From: Porphyridium purpureum
Taxonomy: Eukaryota; Rhodophyta; Bangiophyceae; Porphyridiales; Porphyridiaceae
DNA length: 64,000 nucleotides
NCBI GenBank assembly: GCA_008690995.1
Contig: VRMN01000001.1
Location: 5,332,001-5,396,000 of the forward strand
Direction of reading: 5' to 3'
Each line of letters opens with the position of its first letter. Positions within the stretch are counted from its first letter, which is position 1. Shown in pieces: positions 46,640 to 56,160 of this stretch. A program made the translations under genes and the position numbers. Under the pieces are notes generated by a model that was not told the DNA's origin, ran no database searches, and was given only the letters and a program-made list of their open reading frames with translations.

Positions 46640-48835
46640 TCAGTCAACTTTGGCATTTCCAACCGTTTCGATCACCTCACGTAGCGCGATATTCATTTCC
46701 TCTAGCAGTGATTTCATGTCACTCAGTGTCATTTCGTCCACGCTTTTCATGTTCATGCGCGCGCCGTTGCCAGCTTGCTCGGCATCTTCCGTTTGTGACG
46801 CGTCCTTGGCCGGCTTCTTGGCGAGAAACGACGTGGGCCGGAATATGTTCCGGCTCTGAGCCAGCTGGTTTTCGGCGCTTTCCAACTTGAGTTTCCTCTC
46901 GAGCTCGCGCATCTCCGCCTCATGCGCCGCGACCCGCTGGGCAATGTTCGCAGCGAACTCTTCATAGGTGCTGTACTCCTTGCGAATATCTGCAAGAATG
47001 CGCATGTGCGACGATAAACGGTGCAGGCGCGCTTTGCTGCGCGCAAGATCCATGGACGCCTTCCACAACAGTAGCACCTCCTTTCGCAAGACCTCATCTT
47101 TCTTTGCCGCATTGAGCTCAAGCAGTCGATGAATGGTATCTGCGGGGATGCGAACACAGTCGCAGCACGTGCGACAAACCGCCGAGACTTTGCGTTTGTG
47201 ATGCAAGTAGATGCCGTGCTCCCCGAGCACACTTCCACCTCTAAGGGTCGACTTGGAGCCATTCGCATCCAAAACCTCCACGCAGCCGCGTTCCAAAAGG
47301 TACAGATTGTTCGCGGGCTCACCGACTTGGAAGATGAGCTCGTTCACAGTGTAAGAGACGCGTTCGGCCGAACCAAACACGTTTGCGAGCGTCTCCTCGC
47401 TGAGCCCGGATAAAAAGTACGTCTTGTCGGCAAAGCCCTGAAAGCTGTACAAGATGGCCTTGCCGCGCAATTCGGGCGTCAATGCGTCGAGGAGATCGGT
47501 CTCGCCAATCAACCCATTGTACCGCTTTTTGTGCAGAAAATACTTTCGGATCTCCACGTGCAGCTCGGGTGGAAAGTGGCGCAATCGAGCGTACGCAGAT
47601 ACCTGGTCCATGAGCGACCGAAAGAATATTTCGTTCACGGACAGCTCTGTTACCAAGCTTGAAAAGAGCGAAATCACGAGCGCGAACATGGCAGCACCCA
47701 GTGCCATGGCGAAGATGGTGTACCCGCGTGTGAGTGTGCTCTCGGGCGTCACATCACCGTAACCAATGGTCGTGATGGTGTAAATAGAAAAGTAGAGCGC
47801 GTAAATGTACAGCTGCAAGTTCGTTGGGTTTGTCTCGCGCACATCGACCGAAATCCATGTCACCGAACCTGGGCCCTGCAAAGCGGCGAAAAAGTAGAAC
47901 AGACACGCAATCCAGTGCGCCAACAAGGCTGCGAACATCACCACGACGATCATCTTTCGGCGTGCGTACTTGACCCGGAAGCGCACCTCAAGTCGCGTGA
48001 TAGGATCAAGCAAGCGAAAGCTGTCCAAGAGCACGCCAAGCTTGAGTAACCGCAGTAGCTTGAGAAAGCGAAGCAGCTCGATCCACTCGGGTTGACTCGG
48101 GTCTGAGTATGCTAACGACACTAATCCCCAAGGAATGGTTGACACCAGGTCAACAATGAACCACGTCGTCAGGTATTTGAGAGCGATGCGCTTTGGATCT
48201 GTCACTAGTATCCGGTTCGGGCCAAAGAAGCCCGTGCAAAAGTTGAACACAATGTCGAGCAGAAACGAGACGTCCAAGCCACGCTCTACCCAAAACCAGG
48301 CGCTACTCACTGAGTCTGAGGAGTCGGGAATGAAGCAGGTCAAGTAGACCAACACAGTGGCTACGTAAAGCAACCACATCAGAATATATAGGTCCCACAT
48401 TCTGCGAAACGGCGAACTCGGATCGATGAAGAACCACTGATGTTTTCGCTCGTCCTCCTTTCCGCGCTTTTGAGAAAACTCCAGTGACATAAAGCCGGAA
48501 TTCACCGCCTGAGAGAGTGCCTCACGATCCTCTTTGAGCTGCATTTCGTCCTCTACGGTCATTGACATTGAAGCGGACAGCGCGTTCGCCGTATCGTTGA
48601 GGCCGTCCTCGCTCGTCGCCGACCGTGTCCCAGAAATGACTTTGTGTACACTGTTCGCGGCCCTTGAGGCGCCCTTCCCGCTCGTGACGCGCGGCATCTT
48701 TCTCGGCAGGTGTATGTGCTTTGGCGTGCGCGGCGACCCACCCTGCGAGCCCTTCGCGCGGCGGGCCATCTCATTCTCGTCCGCATCGGCATTGTGCGGG
48801 CTCACCTCCGCTGAGTGTGACCTGTATTCACGCAT
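46640..48835 (-). CDS. Voltage-gated potassium channel with cyclic-nucleotide-binding domain
   Basis: 731 residues. Six membrane segments span ~147-410: S1 after PFRRMWDLYILMWLLYV, S4 RFLKLLRLLKLG with regularly spaced basic residues, and a pore helix with filter TITTIGYGDVTPE (Thr355-Asp361), the K+-selective signature. A C-linker follows, then a cyclic-nucleotide-binding-homology domain at ~500-610 (FADKTYFLSGLSEETLANVF ... VGEPANNLYLLERGCVEVLD, VLGEHGIYLHHKRKVSAVCR). The C-terminus is a long coiled coil (NIAQRVAAHEAEMRELERKLKLE). This layout is shared by plant Shaker-type and animal KCNH/HCN channels. Whether it binds cAMP or cGMP is open. A larger paralogue lies at 61081-63768. Confidence 0.92.
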   Translation of the reverse strand: MREYRSHSAEVSPHNADADENEMARRAKGSQGGSPRTPKHIHLPRKMPRVTSGKGASRAANSVHKVISGTRSATSEDGLNDTANALSASMSMTVEDEMQLKEDREALSQAVNSGFMSLEFSQKRGKEDERKHQWFFIDPSSPFRRMWDLYILMWLLYVATVLVYLTCFIPDSSDSVSSAWFWVERGLDVSFLLDIVFNFCTGFFGPNRILVTDPKRIALKYLTTWFIVDLVSTIPWGLVSLAYSDPSQPEWIELLRFLKLLRLLKLGVLLDSFRLLDPITRLEVRFRVKYARRKMIVVVMFAALLAHWIACLFYFFAALQGPGSVTWISVDVRETNPTNLQLYIYALYFSIYTITTIGYGDVTPESTLTRGYTIFAMALGAAMFALVISLFSSLVTELSVNEIFFRSLMDQVSAYARLRHFPPELHVEIRKYFLHKKRYNGLIGETDLLDALTPELRGKAILYSFQGFADKTYFLSGLSEETLANVFGSAERVSYTVNELIFQVGEPANNLYLLERGCVEVLDANGSKSTLRGGSVLGEHGIYLHHKRKVSAVCRTCCDCVRIPADTIHRLLELNAAKKDEVLRKEVLLLWKASMDLARSKARLHRLSSHMRILADIRKEYSTYEEFAANIAQRVAAHEAEMRELERKLKLESAENQLAQSRNIFRPTSFLAKKPAKDASQTEDAEQAGNGARMNMKSVDEMTLSDMKSLLEEMNIALREVIETVGNAKVD

Positions 48836-51044
48836 TTGCGCGCTGCATGCACAACCCCGCCGCTGCGGCGCTCAATCCCACAGGTCCAAAATTTATCCCG
48901 GGGAGCCTCAACACCCAAACTTACCCGCGTTGCCAAACACACACACACACACACACCAAGAGCACCCCTGCGGGTAAGCTTACTGTGTGACCCCCTTGCT
49001 TCTTCTTCCCTTCTTTCCCTCACCAACGTCATGCTTTCCACCACACGACGGACCGCACGACTTCTCCAACTGTCCTGCGCAAATCACTCAGAAACCGTTC
49101 GTCACCCAGAAAAGGCCCACTAACCCTCATACCGCGATAACGCCTGAGCAGCGGCAGCAGCAGCAGCAGCGGGCGCCACCACCTCGAAAGAACGCCAGAA
49201 AGAATGGTGCAGGGTTCGGCCGCACAAATAACGGCTGCTCCCATACTGCGCGCGGAACGCGGATGCGCCACGCAAGCGCGGCACGTAAGCGTGGCGTGGG
49301 AGCTGGTGGAGTCGGAATGAGGATGGCGGTCGATGTGCCTCGTTGTTGCCGCATGCGGCTGGTGGCTTGGGCTTGGATGGTCGCGAGAGGGCGCAGAGGA
49401 CTGTTCAAGCACTTTCGAAATATTGCCGGTGACGAGCTTCGAGCTGAAGGCGCGCTAGAAAGCGCATCGCTGTGAAAGCGCCTTGCGGAGAGGGCGGCAT
49501 CGCTCAACAGCAGTGTGGCAAGAACCCGGGAGAATGACGGTGCACGCATGCTGCGAACAAGCTTCCGTCAGTTGCATCAGCGGAGAAAATGCACACAAGC
49601 GGACCGGCCGCTAAAATGGCACCTAGACGCAACAAAGGCGGAGCCGTTTTTCAGCGACCTTGCAGGCGCAACGTTTTCTTTAGAAGCGACTAGATCGGCC
49701 GCGCAGTCGAAGTCTCGCACGGATTCGTAAGCGAGTCTCTTGTTCCGGGGCGACTTTGCCGGTGACGGAACATCTCCTCCATTTGAGGAACGACAATCCG
49801 CGCGGCAGCGGTTCAGCGCTCGCGGAAAGATAGAGCCACTGGTTCTCCGGTGGCGCTTCTGACGACGGCACGCTTCCTCTGTTCGAGAGCCAGAATTCCA
49901 CGGTGTCGCTGTTCCATGCTCGCGGTAGGATGAAGGCGTTCGTTCCTGGGCAACACGACTTACAACAGGGCGTCGAGTCCGTACGACATGCAAGTCATTG
50001 CGGGGTGGCGCCTGCGTCAAGTGGAGGTCTCTCGGTCCAATTTGTACGGTAAAATTGCTTCACTCGCGTGAAAAGTCGATTTGGCGTGATGGCTCTATCC
50101 TTTATGGCAGGCTTGATGAATATCTACCTTGTTGAATCTTTATCCGTGAGATGGTGGCGCATGCTGCATGTAGTTTTGTCCTTGATGGTTTGAAAGCCAT
50201 GGAACCTTGCTCTGGCAGTTCTCGTTTAGTTTCTGTGGTCATCGTCCGGACTTTATAAGCAGAGATAGCGCAGATGGTTGGCGTTTTGTCCAACTCCTGC
50301 TTTAGCAAGAGAAAAATTCGACACGTGGGCATTATTGTTGCGCAACCTGATTTGGCATGCAACTCTTTCGGCTCTATTCGCGTAGCACTTCCACCGCAGA
50401 AAGAACAGAAAGCAGAATGCGACTACTGGCCCAACTCATGGTTATGAATCAACTCGAAGCGAACAATCTCTTTAAACTCTGGCCCGTTTAGTTGGTACTT
50501 TGTGCACTCGTTCCCAAAGCTGCTGCCTTCAAGAAAAGAATCTGCGAGATAGTGCAATTCCCGGCTTTCAAAACCTCAATGGCATGACGGGTACGCAAGC
50601 GATGTGCCTCTGTTCAGGATGTAGATAATGGGAGCTCAGTACCCAATGCGACACTCGCAGCTGTCGAATGAATAATTCCAAGGCGCCTGTCGCAGACATT
50701 GCGCCGCGACTTTTGGTCAACAGTCCTCTTTATGGTCTCTCGATGAAATTTCCGCTTCATCGAGCCTTCAGGTTTTGTTCGGTGCGGAGCACGGAGCGCC
50801 GTTCTCGTCACGAGAACAGTGCATGCCCATGTGGCACGCGTCCAGCGACACAAGTCTGACCCTGCCGCAGTTGCTCTCCTCGACCAACACGCTGTACACT
50901 ACAAAAGAAAACTGCGGGGTGTACAGTGCGCGGCAAGGTTTGGTGGCGTTGGCGGCGAGAAAGAATGCGACGGGCTGGGCTCGGAGACGGAGAAGCGCGA
51001 GTGAGGAGCGGCGGTAGAGCGGTGGCGGCGGTGGGAGAGGAGCG
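48836..51044. other. 2.2-kb region with no convincing gene
   Basis: The largest gap in the window. 48836-49550 is GC-rich with (CA)n (~48940-48957) and (CAG)n (~49151-49170). Competing small frames with mitochondrial-like starts exist on both strands (MLSTTRRTARLLQLS near 49031 plus; MLRTSFRQLHQRRK at 49548 plus; MRAPSFSRVLATLLL at 49549 minus), none with a domain. 50040-50640 is noticeably more AT-rich and has no long frame. CTGTAC words at 50892 and 50921 (reverse) probably belong to the TOM22 promoter. A spliced gene or non-coding RNA is possible but not shown. Confidence 0.5.
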
Positions 51045-51413
51045 ATGTCGCGAAAGCTGTTTGCGGACTTGCCGTCGACGGACGAGGTGGTCCCGGTGAG
51101 TGGGCGCGGGGCCGCGGGATCGCGGAAGGAGGAGCTGTGGCCCGTCGGCACGCTCGTGAACCGCGTCGAGGACTGGAAGGAGGCGTTTATGGACACAGAC
51201 GTGTATCAGCGCACGGCAGAGTGGGGCACAGCGGGGTCGGGCATCGGGAAGAAGTTCTGGGGATTGGTCACGAAGGCGTCATGGATCCTGGCCACAAGCT
51301 TCATCGTTGTCGGCCTGCCGCTGGTCTTTGAGATGGATCGCGAATTGAACGAAGATCCAAACTTGGCGGGCGGCGCTTCACCAGACGCCGCGTCCGGCCC
51401 GAAGGCGTCATAG
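51045..51413 (+). CDS. TOM22: Mitochondrial import receptor TOM22/TOM9-like
   Basis: 122 residues. Tom22 is the central tail-anchored receptor of the TOM complex in the mitochondrial outer membrane. The single membrane segment at ~79-97, ASWILATSFIVVGLPLVFEMDREL, matches the Tom22 helix of plants (KSAWIAGTTFLVLVVPLIIEMDRE type) including the Pro in its middle and the acidic residues after it. The cytosolic N-terminus is ~78 residues and not strongly acidic, closer to the shortened plant TOM9 than to fungal or animal Tom22. CTGTAC words lie ~120-150 bp before the ATG. Confidence 0.8.
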   Translation: MSRKLFADLPSTDEVVPVSGRGAAGSRKEELWPVGTLVNRVEDWKEAFMDTDVYQRTAEWGTAGSGIGKKFWGLVTKASWILATSFIVVGLPLVFEMDRELNEDPNLAGGASPDAASGPKAS

Positions 51414-51428
51414 GTTTGTATCTGCACG

Positions 51429-51431
<3 letters not shown>

Positions 51432-51460
<29 letters not shown>
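51432..51460. repeat. (GA)n microsatellite
   Basis: About 14 GA units just past the TOM22 stop, in the short convergent 3' region before the 51560-52030 gene. Confidence 0.9.
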
Positions 51461-51462
<2 letters not shown>

Positions 51463-51559
51463 AGCACAGGAGCGGCAGCTCGCGCACACATATCATTGCT
51501 AGATGTACAAGTAAACGAATCGAGACCCTCATGCTTTTCGTGACTCATCCATCCTCCCA

Positions 51560-52030
51560 TTACCGCCTCATGCGCACAGGTTCCGATTCACTCCCACCAC
51601 GCCGCGCCACTGGTTGGACTTGAGCGCGAATGCCCATCGCGTCAAGATCCTCTGTGGCAACGTTACTCGTCCCTCGCAGCAGCTGCGGTGGCACCAGCAT
51701 CGAAGTCGTTCCAAGAGCCGCTTTTGGAAGTCCCACGGTCGGCAGCGGCAAAAATCGTTCCCGGAAAACAGGCGGGGGCAGTTGCATTGGTACGGATTCG
51801 GACGGCCTGTACTTGCCAGACTTCGCATGGTCCGGCCCAAGTTCGTGCTCGTTCTCCAAACTGCGCTTGGCGGGCAACATCCTGGCCTCGCCGGGAAGCT
51901 TGGCTCCTATGGCTTTAGCTGAGTCCTGCCCCACATCATCATGCAGCCCGGCTTCTACGTGCAGGCCAGCACATGGCGCGGACTCGTCACTGCCGCTGGT
52001 ATCTCCATATGCATCGGCAAGTGCCTGCAT
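51560..52030 (-). CDS. Small protein of unknown function
   Basis: 156 residues from a true ATG at 52030. No signal peptide or membrane segment. The first half is Gly/Ala/Glu-rich. The second half has a Pro-rich block (QLPPPVFRERFLPLP), then TSMLVPPQLLRGTSNVATEDLDAMGIRAQ and a basic tail. The segment MLVPPQLLRGTSNVATED has the look of a conserved short motif (a PPQL..R.NV.TED pattern), but the family could not be named. It lies between TOM22 (convergent) and OEP80 (same strand). Confidence 0.5.
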   Translation of the reverse strand: MQALADAYGDTSGSDESAPCAGLHVEAGLHDDVGQDSAKAIGAKLPGEARMLPAKRSLENEHELGPDHAKSGKYRPSESVPMQLPPPVFRERFLPLPTVGLPKAALGTTSMLVPPQLLRGTSNVATEDLDAMGIRAQVQPVARRGGSESEPVRMRR

Positions 52031-52172
52031 TCTGTGACCGAATCCAACCTGGCGTCACGGGCAAGATTGCTTTTCAAGATTTTACTTGATCTAGTGCCGT
52101 CTTCGAAATGTGACAGTGTGAACCTCTTTTGAAGTACATGCCCGTGCAAGGATTGCCGCGGCTCATGTCATG

Positions 52173-54314
52173 TTACAGGCTGGGGTCGGCAACGCCAAAG
52201 TGAAGCTTCCACTCCCCGCTGTCGGTGCGCGCCCAGTCGACCTTGAACAAGTTGGCGAATCGCAGGCCAAAGCCCGTTGAGCTGCCCAAGTACACAGGCT
52301 TCTGGAGCGGCCGGTCTACGTTGATTTCAGCAGCGGCATCGAGGAATAGCACACCATCCACCTGACCGTACAGCGGTCGCCGCAGCTCGACAGTGCCGCG
52401 CACACTCGAAGCAAGAACACCAAGAGCACCTACCTCAAATCCGCGCACCGTGCGTGCGCCGCCGAGCCTGTGCAGCTCCCAGCCGGGTACGTCATGCCCG
52501 GTGACCGCGCGCGTACTCTCGAGCGTGCCTCCCAATACCAGAGTGCTCGTGGGGCCCACTGCTAAATACTGCGCCTGACTCAACGACAGTTTCCAAAACT
52601 GTTCAAAACTTTCAAAAAGCGACACAGCCTTGATGAAAGACATGGAGTGCCGCCATCCGACTGGTCTGTATCGAGGGCCCGCATCCATACCATCAGCCTG
52701 GGGATGGCCCTGGTTCGGCTGCGGCTGCTGGTCCGCTGGTGGCCCTTGGTTGATCCTCTCGCCGCTACGACCAGCCACTTCGCTTTCAGAGTTCACCACT
52801 GCGCTGCTGGCTGGCCTCGTGACAGGATCATACATATCCGAATCCATTGGAATCGCCTGTCTCGAGTCATAGACAAGGTTCGCGTGCAAAGTACACTGCG
52901 AGCCCAGTCGCGATTGTGTCCAACGCTGGTGTTTTCGAATTTGAGCGCCCACGGCTCCCAGCCACCCGCGCGGATTTTCAGCCCACCACGCCCGAGTATC
53001 ACCATCACCACCACCTGTGTCGCGCTGCTCAAGCCCATCTTCGCTCGGCGGCTCCACAGCCACGGGAAAGTTAATGTTCTCTATCCGGGCTTGAAGCTGC
53101 ACATTCAGTTTCTGGTCCATGAAGGAGCGATCGACCTCGCACTTACACCCATCACGGTTGAACGGATTCTCGGCGCCAGACTCGCCGGCGTGACGTCCAA
53201 TGGCATTCAAGCTAGCTAGCGGATCAATTCCGTTTCTGGTGCGCGATTCATCTTCCGGACCACGGTTCTCGCGATAAGCACTTAAGCTCCAGCCAAACGC
53301 AGGCAGGCGCCCAAAGCGAGGATCCTGCAATTCAACTAGGAAGCCCGAACGACTCGAATCCACGCGCTTCTCCCATTCGACACGCGCACGGCGCGCAGTC
53401 CCCATGAGGTTGCTATTGATCAGGCTCAGAGTGCCGCTGACTTCGCCGTTCATCGCGGCCGTTATGCCCGGATCAACGTGAAACGTGGCACTTTCGCGAA
53501 CTGAAACAATCAGAACCACGTGAGCATGCGAAAGATGCTCGATTGTAAAGTGCCAATCCTCGAACAGTTGACAAGCGCTCAATTTCATAACGGCATTTTC
53601 TGGCCATTGAAAGGGTTCGCCAACCTTGAGCCCGGCGATCCGCGCTACAACTTCAGCTCGGGTGCGAGGCGTGCGTCTCCGGCTGCTCCGTTTCTTCAGA
53701 TGTCGCGTTGATTGCGCGGAAGATGACGGAGTTTCATTTTCAGTTGGTGCCTGCGCGCCACGACCTTCTTGGGTGTCGGCCTTGTCTGTCTTGTCATCTA
53801 ACCATCTCATTTCTAGTCCAATCAAAGTGGGCTCCACCGCGACCAAATAAAGCGTACCATCCTGCCTGGTCGGCATTTCGTACAAACGCACTTGCGAGAC
53901 CGGATATTCATGGACTCTATACCATTCATTCAGCATACCGATGACCAAAGCCACGTCCTGGCGTGCGAGCCGCTGGCCGCGAATCGCCTCGGCAACGTAC
54001 TCGACCGCGGAATCCGGCAAACATTTCTTGCCATATACGACGAGTCCTGTCACGGGCGCCGACTTCATGCGAGAAGCCAAAAAATCCTGAAAATCACCCA
54101 TCCATGACGTTGTTCTCCTGCTCTGTTCCGGCTCTGGTGAAGCCGCGGCGTGCGCCGATGCCGTGCGCGCGCATAACCCAGCTGCACCCGCCAGCGCCAC
54201 TTCTCGTGCGCCGATCCCACGTCGACCCCATTCTCCACCTCCGCCGACACGCCTGGCTTGCGGAGGCCTGCCTCCCGGCGGTACCGGCGCAAACGCAGTC
54301 ACCGTTCGTACCAT
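52173..54314 (-). CDS. Omp85-family outer-envelope protein, OEP80-like
   Basis: 713 residues from the ATG at 54314 (MVRTVTAFAPVPPGGRPPQARR), a plausible transit peptide running to ~60 (LCARTASAHAAA). The frame extends to an ATG at 54479, but that would overlap RUS1 antisense. POTRA-like regions lie at ~75-170 (GLVVYGKKCLPDSAVEYVAEAIRG) and ~210-310. The C-terminal half is a beta barrel of the surface-antigen D15 type, with the L6-loop motif GGARTVRGFEVG and alternating strand pattern to the end (KVDWARTDSGEWKLHFGV). Omp85 proteins insert or move proteins across outer membranes; plastid OEP80 is the best fit, with Toc75 or mitochondrial Sam50 as alternatives. Confidence 0.82.
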   Translation of the reverse strand: MVRTVTAFAPVPPGGRPPQARRVGGGGEWGRRGIGAREVALAGAAGLCARTASAHAAASPEPEQSRRTTSWMGDFQDFLASRMKSAPVTGLVVYGKKCLPDSAVEYVAEAIRGQRLARQDVALVIGMLNEWYRVHEYPVSQVRLYEMPTRQDGTLYLVAVEPTLIGLEMRWLDDKTDKADTQEGRGAQAPTENETPSSSAQSTRHLKKRSSRRRTPRTRAEVVARIAGLKVGEPFQWPENAVMKLSACQLFEDWHFTIEHLSHAHVVLIVSVRESATFHVDPGITAAMNGEVSGTLSLINSNLMGTARRARVEWEKRVDSSRSGFLVELQDPRFGRLPAFGWSLSAYRENRGPEDESRTRNGIDPLASLNAIGRHAGESGAENPFNRDGCKCEVDRSFMDQKLNVQLQARIENINFPVAVEPPSEDGLEQRDTGGGDGDTRAWWAENPRGWLGAVGAQIRKHQRWTQSRLGSQCTLHANLVYDSRQAIPMDSDMYDPVTRPASSAVVNSESEVAGRSGERINQGPPADQQPQPNQGHPQADGMDAGPRYRPVGWRHSMSFIKAVSLFESFEQFWKLSLSQAQYLAVGPTSTLVLGGTLESTRAVTGHDVPGWELHRLGGARTVRGFEVGALGVLASSVRGTVELRRPLYGQVDGVLFLDAAAEINVDRPLQKPVYLGSSTGFGLRFANLFKVDWARTDSGEWKLHFGVADPSL

Positions 54315-54442
54315 CTGGCTCGCTTCTCTCACTTGGTCTCGCTGCACGTGCGCTGGGCTATTCCACCACTTGCTCGATCCTGGCGAAAGGCCGGAATGAC
54401 GAGAGGACGGCGGCGGTGAACCAGACAAGGATTGTGGAGACC

Positions 54443-56101
54443 ATGGATGCATCTTTAGCATTTGCTGCGTATCTGCCATGGAGGCGAAGCACGCAAATCA
54501 CGCCATTGAGAACCGGTGGTGATGTGGCGTCGTTTGTGCGCTCGCCCAAGACGGGCGTCATGATGCGATGCCAGTCAAAATATGTCATAGGATCGCGAGG
54601 ATTTCGCCGAGGTGGATCTCGAGCCTGCATTGATGATGGAGAAGGAGGAGGAGGAGGCGGCGGAAGCCGTCGCGGTGGTGGACGCATTCTTTTCGATGAT
54701 GATAATGACGGTGATGATGACGGACCTGGTGAATTCAATGCTCGATCAATGCTTATGAGCGTGGCGCTGATCTCCGAAGTGCAAGGAGCCCTTCGTACCG
54801 AGTATGTCGAGCAAGCAGATGGTTCTCTGTCCAAAACCAAACACCGACGCAACAACACCGACTGGCGCATTACTGAGGAACTGCTCTTGTTCTTCTTGCC
54901 AGAGGGGTTCCCGGACAGTGTGGGTGAAAGTTACCTCGAGTACAGCACCTGGCGCGGCCTGCAGAACATCATTTCGGCCATGACGGCTGTGCTATCGACA
55001 CACGCCCTGCTCACAGCAGTAGGTGTCGGCTCGGGCACCGCAGCAGGCGTTGCTGCTGCGACGAACTGGGTGCTTAAGGACGGTATCGGTCAGATCGGAA
55101 AGCTGATCACCGCGCGTATGGGTTTCCAATTCGATGCAGATCCCAAGTTTTGGCGGCTCTTTTCGGACATATTGTTTGACGCCGGCTTGAGCATGGAGAT
55201 CTTGACGCCACTTTTCCCCAACTACTTTTTGCTGCTGGCCGCCGTGGGCAACTTTACCAAGTCAGTGAGTATGACCATTGGCATGTCTTGCCGCAATTCG
55301 GTGCTTACGACGTTCGTCAAGCGCGAAAACCTTGGTGAGATCTCAGCCAAGAATGATGCGCAGAACACTATCACCAATTTGACAGGCACAGGGCTCGGGA
55401 TCGGACTCGCAAACATGCTTCCGAAGCGCCCGTCTGCGCATCTCGCCACCTTTTTGGGCCTCACCGCCATTTATTCGTTCTTCAATTATTTGTCCATGAA
55501 GTCTGTGCGTCTTCAGACGCTCAATCGGCAGCGCCTCGCGCTTGCCCTCGACACATGGGTGCGCGCCGGTGAAATTCCAGCGCCCAGTGAGGTGAACAAG
55601 TACGAAGTGATCATTCCATTCAAGCGGAAGATGCTTGTGGACTCGCCGCCGCTTCACTTTGGCGTATCGCTGAATGTGCTATGCGAAAACAATGCCGCGA
55701 CGCTGAAACGTTTGCGCAATATGTACAAAAATGAAAAGTACATGCTGTGCCTCGACTCTAAAGGCCGAATCCAGGTGGCGCTGCATGCCGATGCTCAGCA
55801 TTCGGACCAGTTGCTTGCCATGTTGCACGTGGCATATATCCGCAGGAAGCTGATTACAAAGCGCAACGCGGAGCAGTGCGCCGACTGCGCACCATGGACC
55901 GCCTTCTTCCAAAGGCAGTGCAGACTACCTGCTGGCTGGCTGCAAAAGAACATCTCGGAACATGAGCGGCACCTGTTTGAGAAGCAGGGACTTGAGTACG
56001 CAAAGAAACACTTGTCCAGCGTGAAAGGGAAGCTCGAGGATCTTGACTACCATACGAAGACTCTGCTGTTGGCTCCTGAGCGGTTTCGCGCCGACTGGTA
56101 G
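54443..56101 (+). CDS. RUS1-family (DUF647) protein
   Basis: 552 residues from the ATG at 54443 (MDASLAFAAYLPWRRSTQ), with a transit-like start, a Gly-rich run (GEGGGGGGGSRRGGG) and an acidic patch (DDDNDGDDDG). The DUF647 domain begins ~150: YLEYSTWRGLQNIISAMTAVLSTHALLTAVGVG, AAATNWVLKDGIGQIGKLI, ADPKFWRLFSDILFDAGLSMEILTPLFP. These match the ROOT UV-B SENSITIVE family, integral or plastid-linked proteins in plant UV-B and vitamin B6-related growth responses; the molecular activity is not established. The first domain has several hydrophobic helices. It is divergent from OEP80 with 128 bp between ATGs and ends 59 bp from convergent CDT1. Confidence 0.88.
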   Translation: MDASLAFAAYLPWRRSTQITPLRTGGDVASFVRSPKTGVMMRCQSKYVIGSRGFRRGGSRACIDDGEGGGGGGGSRRGGGRILFDDDNDGDDDGPGEFNARSMLMSVALISEVQGALRTEYVEQADGSLSKTKHRRNNTDWRITEELLLFFLPEGFPDSVGESYLEYSTWRGLQNIISAMTAVLSTHALLTAVGVGSGTAAGVAAATNWVLKDGIGQIGKLITARMGFQFDADPKFWRLFSDILFDAGLSMEILTPLFPNYFLLLAAVGNFTKSVSMTIGMSCRNSVLTTFVKRENLGEISAKNDAQNTITNLTGTGLGIGLANMLPKRPSAHLATFLGLTAIYSFFNYLSMKSVRLQTLNRQRLALALDTWVRAGEIPAPSEVNKYEVIIPFKRKMLVDSPPLHFGVSLNVLCENNAATLKRLRNMYKNEKYMLCLDSKGRIQVALHADAQHSDQLLAMLHVAYIRRKLITKRNAEQCADCAPWTAFFQRQCRLPAGWLQKNISEHERHLFEKQGLEYAKKHLSSVKGKLEDLDYHTKTLLLAPERFRADW

Positions 56102-56160
56102 CCCGCAAATTTTTCTTTTCCATCAGGGACATCCACTTATATTGCGGTAAGAAAAGAGGT

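Noticed and set aside
49127-49549. Minus-strand frame starting MRAPSFSRVL and the competing plus-strand frames
   Set aside because: Mitochondrial-like starts occur on both strands, the rest is low complexity with poly-Cys from a CAG run, and no domain is visible.
50260-50300. tRNA-like stretch GCAGAGATAGCGCAGATGG
   Set aside because: It has some A-box resemblance, but no matching B box, anticodon arm or acceptor stem was found.
53963-54442. Upstream extension of the RUS1 frame
   Set aside because: It is antisense to OEP80, has no ATG at its head, and the ATG at 54443 gives a sensible targeting peptide.
54315-54479. Longer OEP80 start at 54479
   Set aside because: It would overlap the RUS1 start antisense; the ATG at 54314 gives a better transit peptide and leaves a 128-bp divergent promoter.
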